NCBI GenBank assembly: GCA_035276085.1
Contig: DATELY010000094.1
Span: 1 to 6,230 of the forward strand
DNA from: DATELY01 sp035276085
GTDB taxonomy: Bacteria; Pseudomonadota; Gammaproteobacteria; Steroidobacterales; Steroidobacteraceae
Length of the DNA: 6,230 nt
Direction: 5' to 3'
The notes below the pieces were generated by a model. It was not told the origin of the DNA. It worked only from the letters and a program-made list of their open reading frames with translations, and ran no database searches. The stretch's first letter is position 1. Every line of letters starts with the position of its first letter. Position numbers and translations under genes: made by a program. Of the stretch, positions 1-4,590 are shown in pieces.

Positions 1-515
1 ATCGCAACTTCGACAGTTCGAAGCTCAAGAATGGCGAGAGGGGCGGCCGCTGGCAACACGATGCGGGCCACCGCCAGGGTGTTGCCTACCGGGATAACGC
101 CACGCGCGACAAGTTCGCCGGGGCGCCCGGAGCCGACAGGCGGTCCCAGTATCGCGGGCGCGACGCCGAGGCAGGTAACCGCATGGCCACGGCCGACCGG
201 CCGGGAGCGGGCAACCGGCCCACGACCACCGACAGGGGCGGCGCAGGCAATCGTGCGTCGGTGGGGGACCGGGGCAGTGTGGGAGACCGCAGTTCCCCCG
301 GCAATGTGAACCGCGTAGGTAACGGTAGTCGGGGGAGCTATGGCGGGGGATATGGTGGCGGGCGCGACGGTGCGTTTTCAGGCGTCGGGGGGAGTGGCGG
401 CGTTTCGCAACGCAACTTCGACAGGGGAAACCGGAGTATGCAGGGTTCAGGATTTAGCCGGCCGGCTGGCGGTGGTGGTATGCGCGGCGGCGGTGGACGC
501 GGTGGCAGGCGCTAG
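1..515 (+). CDS. DUF3300 family protein, C-terminal part only
   Basis: The reading frame is open from base 3 to the TAG at 513-515, giving 170 visible residues; the start lies upstream of the window. The first part (W-Q-H-D-x-x-H-R-x-G-V-A-Y-R-D, then K-F and Y-R-G-R) matches the conserved end of DUF3300 proteins, which are usually exported and have the globular domain in the unseen N-terminal half. After it comes a low-complexity tail of Asp-Arg/Asn-Arg dipeptides spaced by Gly, Ala, Ser and Pro, then Gly-rich stretches ending G-G-R-G-G-R-R. The tail is basic and predicted to be disordered. The function of the family is unknown; an envelope or periplasmic place is inferred from relatives. 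The stop is 10 nt before the DUF2950 start, so the two genes are probably one operon. The family call rests on motif recognition of the C-terminal part alone. Confidence 0.75.
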   Translation, partial: RNFDSSKLKNGERGGRWQHDAGHRQGVAYRDNATRDKFAGAPGADRRSQYRGRDAEAGNRMATADRPGAGNRPTTTDRGGAGNRASVGDRGSVGDRSSPGNVNRVGNGSRGSYGGGYGGGRDGAFSGVGGSGGVSQRNFDRGNRSMQGSGFSRPAGGGGMRGGGGRGGRR

Positions 516-525
516 GGAGTGAACC

Positions 526-1455
526 ATGAACCTTCATCCACGCGGTATCCAAAAGTTGCTGAAGTTGACGTTCGCGAACTTGACGGCAGCCATTGCGCTA
601 TCGGTCGTGACACTGCCCCTGGCGCACGCGCAAAAGAGCTTCAGTTCGCCGGAGGCCGCGATGAATGCCTTCGGCGACGCTGTCATCAAGGATCGCGAGG
701 ACGTCCTGCGTACGATCTTCGGTAGCGACTTTCGTGAATTAATCCCCCCGTTCGGCGCGCCGGTCAGGGACACCTTCATTGCCGAGTGGGCGAAGTCGCA
801 CGCTATCGAGCAAGGGGAGGCGGGGCACGCGCGTATCGTCGTGGGCGACCAGGGCTGGACGTTCCCGGTGCCGCTCGTCAAGAACGACCAGGGATGGCAC
901 TTCGATACGCGCGCTGGCGCTGAAGAGATGCGCTTGCGGCGCATCGGCCGCAACGAGTTGGCCGTCATTCAGGCGATGCTGGCGATCTTCGACGCGCAGC
1001 GCGAATATGCGCAGACCAATCACGATGGCGTAGGGGTGCTCGCCTATGCTTCGAAGATGGTGAGTACGCCTGGCAAACACGACGGCTTGTACTGGCCAGC
1101 CGGGCCGGACGACACGCCAAGTCCGCTTGGCGCGGCGTTCGTCGATGCGAGTTCGCGCAATGCACAGAATGCCGGCTACTACGGGTATCACTTCAAGTTG
1201 CTGGAATCACAGGGGCCGAATGCGCCCGGCGGCGCGTATGACTATGTCGTAAAGGGCAAGCTGTTTGGGGGCTTCGCTGTCATCGCCTGGCCTGTGAAGT
1301 ACGGCGACACGGGCATCAAGACGTTCATGGTGAGCCATTCCGGTCAGGTCTACGAGCGCGATCTCGGACCAGACAGCGCTGCGAAAGCGCAAGCGACGAA
1401 AAGGTTCGACCCGGTGCCGGGCTGGAGCAAGGTTCCCGATCGCGATAGCGAGTGA
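526..1455 (+). CDS. DUF2950 family secreted protein
   Basis: A 309-residue protein, the usual length for DUF2950. Residues 1-35 form a signal peptide: basic start, hydrophobic core L-T-A-A-I-A-L-S-V-V-T-L-P-L, and cleavage after A-H-A at 33-35, so the mature protein should be periplasmic. The mature part opens with F-S-S-P-E-A-A-M-N-A-F, the typical family start. The C-terminal third carries the family hallmarks G-Y-Y-G-Y-H-F, Q-G-P-N-A-P-G-G-A, G-G-F-A-V-I-A-W-P, Y-G-D-T-G-I-K-T-F and Y-E-R-D-L-G. The ATG is chosen because AGGGAG lies at 514-519, 6 nt upstream, and because the signal peptide begins directly there. The site overlaps the stop of the DUF3300 gene, so translation may be coupled. 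No enzyme motif is visible and the biochemical role is unknown. DUF2950 and DUF3300 genes often sit together in proteobacteria (family knowledge), suggesting a shared envelope function. Confidence 0.9.
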   Translation: MNLHPRGIQKLLKLTFANLTAAIALSVVTLPLAHAQKSFSSPEAAMNAFGDAVIKDREDVLRTIFGSDFRELIPPFGAPVRDTFIAEWAKSHAIEQGEAGHARIVVGDQGWTFPVPLVKNDQGWHFDTRAGAEEMRLRRIGRNELAVIQAMLAIFDAQREYAQTNHDGVGVLAYASKMVSTPGKHDGLYWPAGPDDTPSPLGAAFVDASSRNAQNAGYYGYHFKLLESQGPNAPGGAYDYVVKGKLFGGFAVIAWPVKYGDTGIKTFMVSHSGQVYERDLGPDSAAKAQATKRFDPVPGWSKVPDRDSE

Positions 1456-1532
1456 GGCGGCCGTCTGCAAAGTCCGTCATGGAATCGGGTGGTTGCGGGT
1501 CGCAAGACAACGCTGTCAGGAGGCCGGTATCA

Positions 1533-1568
1533 ATGCGACCTGTTCGCCGACTGCCAGGAAGGGAGTAA
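1533..1568 (+). CDS. possible 11-codon leader ORF (MRPVRRLPGRE)
   Basis: A perfect AGGAGG at 1518-1523 stands 9 nt before an ATG that opens an 11-codon frame, Arg- and Pro-rich, ending TAA at 1566-1568. It stops 4 nt before the ATG of the next gene and overlaps that gene's own GGGAG site (1561-1565). This layout would fit a translated leader coupled to the gene at 1573. Alternatively the AGGAGG is chance in GC-rich DNA, or it serves an in-frame upstream start of the downstream gene, which I could not identify. No hairpin pair typical of attenuation was found beside it. Confidence 0.22.
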   Translation: MRPVRRLPGRE

Positions 1569-1572
1569 GTCA

Positions 1573-1836
1573 ATGGAAAAAATGTACTCGTACAAGGGCT
1601 TTGAGGTCACCGTGAAGCTTGTAGACGTGCGGGCTGTGTCGAGCGAATTCACCTACGGGCCCCCGGTGGGGTACGTCGCGGAGGTAAGTATCTGCACGGC
1701 GGAGCCGAGAAGACCAATAGGCGTGCCGATTCGGCTCGTCGCAGAAGGAAACCGCGTATTCGGCACGATGGACGATGCCTTGACAGCAGGGTTTAGTGCT
1801 GCACAGCACGTAATAGACGATAGAGATGGCCTTTGA
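1573..1836 (+). CDS. small hypothetical protein (87 aa)
   Basis: An 87-residue protein with no signal peptide or membrane segment, presumably cytoplasmic. It begins M-E-K-M-Y-S-Y-K-G-F-E-V, shows alternating strand-like stretches (Y-V-A-E-V-S-I-C, P-I-R-L-V), and ends with a helix-like segment after F-G-T-M-D-D-A (residues about 64-82, A-L-T-A-G-F-S-A-A-Q-H-V-I-D-D). This strand-rich start plus a terminal helix resembles small Burkholderia hypotheticals of the DUF6566 type, but I recognise style rather than a firm signature. ATG 1573 is preferred: GGGAG at 1561-1565 lies 7 nt upstream. The frame is open further upstream to 1489 (GTG), but no good ribosome site supports that start. The gene lies 117 nt after the DUF2950 stop with no clear terminator between, so it could be transcribed with it. 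Function unknown. Confidence 0.7.
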   Translation: MEKMYSYKGFEVTVKLVDVRAVSSEFTYGPPVGYVAEVSICTAEPRRPIGVPIRLVAEGNRVFGTMDDALTAGFSAAQHVIDDRDGL

Positions 1837-1873
1837 TGCCAGTGGGGATCGTGCGAAATCAACGATCAATGTT

Positions 1874-1887
1874 GTTGTGCGCACAAC
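1874..1887. repeat. perfect 14-bp palindrome GTTGTGCGCACAAC
   Basis: The sequence equals its own reverse complement over all 14 bases. It lies 38 nt after the small gene at 1573-1836. It could be a dimeric protein-binding site; without a loop it would not form a normal RNA terminator, and there is no T-run after it. Occurrence by chance in GC-rich DNA is possible. Confidence 0.3.
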
Positions 1888-2143
1888 GAGAACCTATTGG
1901 CGCTCCCGTCGGGCGGCAGCGAAACTGATCAAGAGCATGGAGTGACCTGGCCAGCCGGCCGCGCGACTCGATGATCCGCAGAACGGCTCTTCTGCGCTCG
2001 AAAGGCGCCGTTGACCATGTCCGGTCGTCGAAATGCAAACGGCCGCGCTGGTTCGCCACGTCAAGACTCAACGCGATCTGGTTCATGTCCTCATTACGCC
2101 AGGCACCCGCTGGAAGGACTGAATCATCAGATCAAAAAAATAG

Positions 2144-2326
2144 GCGTCCTTTGCGACGGCTTGTCGCAAACAGCATGCTAAATATCAATTTATTGCAACT
2201 GCAACGTTCGTGGTAGTCGCAATCGGTCTTGCAACGATCGCTCAGCTCAAGTTCTCTCCCAAGACCGCCGTGGACAACCCGGTCGCACGTATCGTCCTCA
2301 ACATCGAGTCCTGGAACAGCCAGTAA
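2144..2326 (+). pseudogene. fragment encoding a membrane segment and short tail, no start codon
   Basis: After a TAG at 2141-2143 this frame stays open to the TAA at 2324-2326 and has coding-like third positions. It encodes a clear hydrophobic segment, F-I-A-T-A-T-F-V-V-V-A-I-G-L-A-T-I-A, then Q-L-K-F-S-P-K and a polar tail ending E-S-W-N-S-Q. A basic stretch (C-R-K-Q-H-A-K-Y) stands just before the membrane segment, as expected for the cytoplasmic side. There is no ATG, GTG or TTG before the hydrophobic segment; the only internal GTG (2210) falls inside it. It therefore looks like the 3' end of a membrane-protein gene that lost its front, or a gene with a frameshift upstream. The family is not recognised. 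Confidence 0.35.
2150..2170. repeat. perfect inverted repeat, 8-bp arms with 5-nt loop
   Basis: TTTGCGAC and GTCGCAAA pair fully around GGCTT. On the minus strand the hairpin is followed after about 9 nt by a run of seven T (2134-2140 read in reverse), which is too far for a standard intrinsic terminator but could still help end minus-strand transcripts coming from 2457-2816. It lies inside the start-less membrane fragment, so it may also simply be chance. Confidence 0.25.
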
Positions 2327-2414
2327 AAAGTGAATCACCCGGAAATATCGGCGAGAGGACTTGCGCCGCGCTCATAACGCGAATCAGCGGCGGTCGCTCG
2401 AACAACGACGGCAT
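2298..2414 (-). CDS. possible 38-aa ORF
   Basis: On the minus strand an ATG (2412-2414) is preceded by AGGAG with an 8-nt spacer, a good ribosome site, and opens a 38-codon frame starting M-P-S-L-F-E-R-P-P-L-I-R-V-M-S-A-A-Q and ending G-C-S-R-T-R-C before TGA. It begins 42 nt downstream of the minus-strand Cys-rich gene, so the two could share a transcript. The second half does not look strongly coding and overlaps the plus-strand membrane fragment, so this may be the intact front of a gene whose rest has been lost. No family recognised. Confidence 0.2.
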   Translation of the reverse strand: MPSLFERPPLIRVMSAAQVLSPIFPGDSLFTGCSRTRC

Positions 2415-2456
2415 ATACACCGCTCCTGGAAGCGGATACCGCTCGGAATGAACTGA

Positions 2457-2816
2457 TTATTTTCCGGGCTGCGGCGGCGGGTTGCATTGCTGCGCCACGC
2501 ATCGCCAGAACTCGTGCTCGTGCGGCGCATTGTCGAAGAAACTGGGCGTCGCCTGCCACAGCGAGGCATACTGATTTCGACCTTCCGGAGTTTTGCAATC
2601 GTTGGCTGCTTGCTCAACGGATTTCGCTGCGCCGTCAAGGCACCGCGGATCGCCCTGCGAGCAGACTGCCGCGATCTCCCTTTCGCACGCCGCATACGCG
2701 ACACTACCACTCAGGCACAGCGTGGCCACGACGCACAGGGCAGGGATATTAAGCGGGAAATGACTAAAATGGGGCGTTCCTGCAAAAGCCTGCTGACACT
2801 TGATCTGGACCTTCAC
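2457..2816 (-). CDS. small exported cysteine-rich protein
   Basis: With the GTG start at 2814-2816 the protein has 119 residues. GAGGGAG on the minus strand (2823-2829) sits 6 nt before this GTG, the strongest start signal here; ATGs further upstream (2839-2841, 2850-2852, 2856-2858) lack such a site. A hydrophobic core at residues 24-40 (I-P-A-L-C-V-V-A-T-L-C-L-S-G-S-V-A) and A-Y-A before A-C indicate a signal peptide cut near residue 42, though the n-region is long. The mature part of about 77 residues has six cysteines (44, 52, 59, 74, 106, 111), an even number suited to three disulfides in the periplasm. It also carries F-W-R-C-V-A-Q-Q-C near the end and a Pro-rich tail. It stands alone on the minus strand. 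I do not recognise a family; function unknown. Confidence 0.6.
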   Translation of the reverse strand: MKVQIKCQQAFAGTPHFSHFPLNIPALCVVATLCLSGSVAYAACEREIAAVCSQGDPRCLDGAAKSVEQAANDCKTPEGRNQYASLWQATPSFFDNAPHEHEFWRCVAQQCNPPPQPGK

Positions 2817-2891
2817 GATAGACTCCCTCGGCAGATTCGCCATTAACTGCATTAGCAACGATTGGGAGAAGCGCCTTTGTTGTCAGGCGAT

Positions 2892-2930
2892 AAATCGATC
2901 GACCGCTGTATATACGTCGATGGATTTTTT
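2892..2930 (+). terminator. terminator-like hairpin followed by T-run
   Basis: ATCGATCGAC (2894-2903) pairs with GTCGATGGAT (2916-2925) with one mismatch around a 12-nt loop, and the right arm runs into six T (2925-2930). A2892-A2893 can pair with the first of these T. The stem is AT-rich and weak. No plus-strand gene ends just upstream, so a role as terminator would concern an undetected transcript. It lies upstream of the minus-strand gene 2457-2816 and could equally be part of its promoter region. Confidence 0.22.
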
Positions 2931-3230
2931 GTATTCCTAAATTGTGTATGGAGTCTAGTACGCTTCGTTTACGTATCGATTAAACTGAGGTTTAAGCGGA
3001 TTGATGCCGTCATCAATGTCGCTAATGGTTTGCTTGAGTTAATCGATGAGTCAGACGTTGCACGCGCCAGGATACCGACGATTCCGGAGACCCGCGCATC
3101 TGGCGACTCGGTGAGCAAGGGGGCGACGAATGCCATGGCGGTGGCGCCGGTGCCGCTGTTCTCATAGCGATCGTGGCGCGTAATCCGGCGTCTAGCACGC
3201 CGTCGGCTTGAATAGGGCGAGGAATACCCG

Positions 3231-3323
3231 ATGGTCCCTCAAGCATTGATGTCGTTTGGTGCGATACCGCACATACTTGGCGCGATCGCCATGCTGGAGG
3301 CCGTCCTCAAAGCCGTGCGCTAG
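3231..3323 (+). CDS. possible 30-aa hydrophobic small protein
   Basis: The ATG at 3231 has GAGGA at 3219-3223, 7 nt upstream, and opens a 30-codon frame to the TAG at 3321-3323. The peptide is mostly hydrophobic with helix-forming residues: it starts M-V-P-Q-A-L-M-S-F-G-A-I-P-H-I-L and continues A-I-A-M-L-E-A-V-L-K-A-V-R. The second half could form an amphipathic helix. Small membrane-active or membrane-inserted proteins look like this, but so can a chance frame. There is no partner gene or nearby antisense RNA signal that would support a toxin role. Confidence 0.27.
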   Translation: MVPQALMSFGAIPHILGAIAMLEAVLKAVR

Positions 3324-3680
3324 TCCACTGGCCACACCGCAGATCACCATGTCCGCAGGCACAGTGAGCAGTAAAAGCGGGGTGGTGTTCCCGGCAACAA
3401 TAATTCAGATATACATACCAATCCCCGGGCCGGACACCCGGCTACCTGCAGTCATTCCCCAGTGATTCTGCTAACGCATATCGGGTCTTTACCCATGCCC
3501 TTTGGAGTGGCTGCCGACTTCCCGTCATATCCATCCGCGCAAGAATGACATGACCGTCTCCGACGGTGGTGCCGGGAAGTGCCATGCCCGTCACTGATTC
3601 GCGGCAAGACCAGGCCCCACCATCGGGCTACTGTCCTATCGATATTCCGACTCACTGTCGGTTCGCTGAGGGATCACATC

Positions 3681-3730
3681 ATGAACAAGCTCACTGCCAC
3701 CATTCTCGCCGGCTGCTTCTCGTTTGCAAC
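3681..3730 (+). pseudogene. 5' end of an exported-protein gene cut by the IS66 element
   Basis: The ATG at 3681 has GAGGGA at 3668-3673, 7 nt upstream. It encodes M-N-K-L-T-A-T-I-L-A-G-C-F-S-F-A, a lysine followed by a hydrophobic run: a typical signal-peptide start. After 16 codons plus two bases the left end of the IS begins; reading on, the element supplies ACG and then TAA at 3732-3734. The rest of the gene should lie beyond the right end of the IS, outside this window. The Cys at residue 12 might hint at a lipoprotein, but the preceding L-A-G-C is very early for a lipobox, so an ordinary signal peptide that was still unfinished is as likely. The family cannot be told from 16 residues. 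Confidence 0.6.
3723..3730. repeat. presumed left copy of the 8-bp target site duplication (TTTGCAAC)
   Basis: IS66-family elements usually duplicate 8 bp of target (family knowledge). The 8 bases directly outside the left inverted repeat are TTTGCAAC. The matching copy should follow base 6230 and cannot be seen here. Confidence 0.45.
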
Positions 3731-3753
3731 GTAAGCGGCTCGTGCCGGCCGTT
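3731..3753 (+). repeat. left terminal inverted repeat of the IS66 element
   Basis: The 23 bases match the reverse complement of 6208-6230 at 18 positions: the first 11 and the last 7 are identical, and the central five (3742-3746) all differ. This end is closest to tnpA. Confidence 0.9.
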
Positions 3754-3778
3754 ATAGACGGTGGCTGAGGGCGACATC

Positions 3779-3819
3779 AAAGTGATGCCCATCATTTCCA
3801 ATCTGATGGGCACCACTTT
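3779..3819 (+). promoter_or_regulatory. 16-bp inverted repeat over the tnpA start region
   Basis: AAAGTGATGCCCATCA (3779-3794) and TGATGGGCACCACTTT (3804-3819) pair at 15 of 16 positions around a 9-nt loop; only A3785-C3813 fails. The stem contains the possible tnpA starts ATG 3785 and ATG 3806. In RNA it would be a stable hairpin masking these start codons. Other insertion sequences (IS10 and IS50, known examples) use such structures to block translation from transcripts that enter from outside; the same role here is inference. It might instead be a DNA site bound by the element's own proteins. Confidence 0.5.
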
Positions 3820-4219
3820 GACACAGTCTGCGGAGAAGAAGCCTGGTTCCCGGACGGGGCGCCCGAACTACCCACGGGAACTGCGTGAGCGACTGGCAGC
3901 AGCAGCTTGCGAGCCTGGCGTATCAGTCGCGAAGCTGGCCCGGGAGAATGGCATCAACGCGAACATGCTGTTCACCTGGCGGCGGCGATATCTGGCCGAT
4001 CAGCAAGCTCGATCTGCCGGGCTCATTCCGGTCGTATTGCTCAGCGACACGCCGACGGAGGTCATTGCGTCAGCTCCGGTAGAGCCGCAAGCGCAAGGCG
4101 CGAAGTCTGCATCACCTGTCGGCACGATCGAGATCCGGATCGGTCGTGCGGTGGTTAAAGTGGACGGCCGGGTTGATGCCGATATGCTGCGGATCGTGCT
4201 GGGTAGTCTGCGCTCATGA
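3785..4219 (+). CDS. tnpA: IS66 accessory protein TnpA (helix-turn-helix)
   Basis: A DNA-binding accessory protein required for IS66 transposition. The conserved part begins with G-R-P-N-Y-P-R-E-L-R and continues with A-C-E-P-G-V-S-V-A-K-L-A-R-E-N-G-I-N and M-L-F-T-W-R-R-R-Y-L, the helix-turn-helix of the transposase_8 type, roughly residues 25-70. A variable linker and a C-terminal I-E-I-R-I-G-R-A-V-V-K-V-D-G segment follow, as usual for the family. The start is uncertain: the frame is open from GTG 3761, with ATG 3785 and ATG 3806 in frame. I chose 3785 because GAGGG (3767-3771) lies upstream, though 13 nt away; the conserved domain starts after all three. A strong inverted repeat covers this area. 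The stop overlaps the tnpB start as ATGA (4216-4219), indicating coupled translation. Confidence 0.88.
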   Translation: MPIISNLMGTTLTQSAEKKPGSRTGRPNYPRELRERLAAAACEPGVSVAKLARENGINANMLFTWRRRYLADQQARSAGLIPVVLLSDTPTEVIASAPVEPQAQGAKSASPVGTIEIRIGRAVVKVDGRVDADMLRIVLGSLRS

Positions 4220-4560
4220 TCTCCCTACCGGCAGGCACGCGCATCTGGATCGCTGCGGGCGTCACTGATATGCGATGCGGGTTTCAGGGGTTGGCAGCGA
4301 AGGTGCAAACCGCGCTTGAGGAGAATCCGCTGGGCGGCAACGTCTACATCTTCCGGGGCCGTCGGGGCGATCTGGTAAAGATCCTCTGGGCTACGGAGGA
4401 CGGAATCTGGCTGCTCGCGAAGCGGCTTGAACGAGGCCGTTTTATATGGCCCAAGGCCGACGGTGGCAAGGTCCATCTGAGCTCTGCGCAACTGTCAATG
4501 CTGCTTGAGGGCATCGACTGGCGGCAGCCCCGCCGCACCGCCGCATTATCGATGTTGTAA
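4216..4560 (+). CDS. tnpB: IS66 accessory protein TnpB
   Basis: A 114-residue protein, the normal size for the IS66 Orf2-like (TnpB_IS66) family; not related to the RNA-guided TnpB of IS200/IS605. Family hallmarks are visible in order: V-T-D-M-R-C-G-F-Q-G-L near the start, G-G-N-V-Y-I-F-R-G-R-R-G-D-L-V-K-I-L-W in the middle, then D-G-I-W-L-L-A-K-R-L-E-R-G-R-F and W-P near the end. It is needed together with TnpA and TnpC for full transposition in studied family members; its biochemical role is unclear. The ATG overlaps the tnpA stop and has no strong ribosome site of its own, so it probably depends on tnpA translation. No truncation or frameshift seen. Confidence 0.95.
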   Translation: MISLPAGTRIWIAAGVTDMRCGFQGLAAKVQTALEENPLGGNVYIFRGRRGDLVKILWATEDGIWLLAKRLERGRFIWPKADGGKVHLSSAQLSMLLEGIDWRQPRRTAALSML

Positions 4561-4590
4561 ACGGCGAGGCAGACTCGTAAACTACGGCGC

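Larger units (their letters stand above)
1837..2456. other. gene-poor, probably decayed intergenic stretch
   Basis: About 620 bases with no convincing complete gene. Frames on both strands are short and overlap without a consistent winner. It does hold a perfect 14-bp palindrome (1874-1887), a perfect 8-bp hairpin (2150-2170), a membrane-segment coding fragment on the plus strand (2144-2326), a possible transposase scrap (2092-2181) and a short minus-strand frame with a good ribosome site (2298-2414). The mix suggests remnants of older genes rather than a plain regulatory region. Confidence 0.5.
2817..3680. other. long region without a convincing gene, partly AT-rich
   Basis: Over 800 bases. 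From 2881 to 3050 GC is about 41% by hand count, far below the flanks, fitting a promoter-rich or foreign segment. A 101-codon plus-strand frame from TTG 2862 to 3167 is open but has no good ribosome site and no recognisable domain. Minus-strand frames over 2970-3200 are equally plausible in composition, so none is called. A 30-codon frame with a good ribosome site (3231-3323) is listed separately. From 3324 to 3646 I see only small chance-level hairpins, and then the leader of the interrupted gene at 3681. Confidence 0.5.

Noticed and set aside
534..968. Long minus-strand frames inside the DUF2950 gene (also 739-1191)
   Set aside because: Shadow frames of a GC-rich gene whose own frame has a signal peptide and clear family motifs.
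1489..1572. Upstream extension of the small gene from GTG 1489
   Set aside because: No good ribosome site for that start, and the extra residues lack any recognisable feature; ATG 1573 has GGGAG at correct spacing.
2487..2846. Plus-strand 119-codon frame opposite the Cys-rich gene
   Set aside because: Arg-rich shadow composition and no ribosome site, whereas the minus strand shows a signal peptide, paired cysteines and a strong ribosome site.
2862..3167. 101-codon plus-strand frame from a TTG start
   Set aside because: No ribosome site, an unusual start, it crosses the AT-rich island with poor codon use, and the opposite strand is equally open over its second half. No domain recognised.
2970..3200. 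Minus-strand frame containing N-S-G-T-G-A-T-A-M-A-F-V-A-P-L-L
   Set aside because: Looks protein-like over about 40 residues, but it has no convincing start and no family I can name; it may be a remnant or a shadow of the plus-strand frame.
3553..3567. ACCGTC-TCC-GACGGT hairpin, and a 5-bp hairpin at 3647-3661
   Set aside because: Short stems without a T-run, at the level expected by chance in GC-rich DNA.
4216..4560. tnpB as an RNA-guided nuclease of the IS200/IS605 type
   Set aside because: Shared name only: the protein is 114 residues with IS66 Orf2 motifs and no RuvC-like region.
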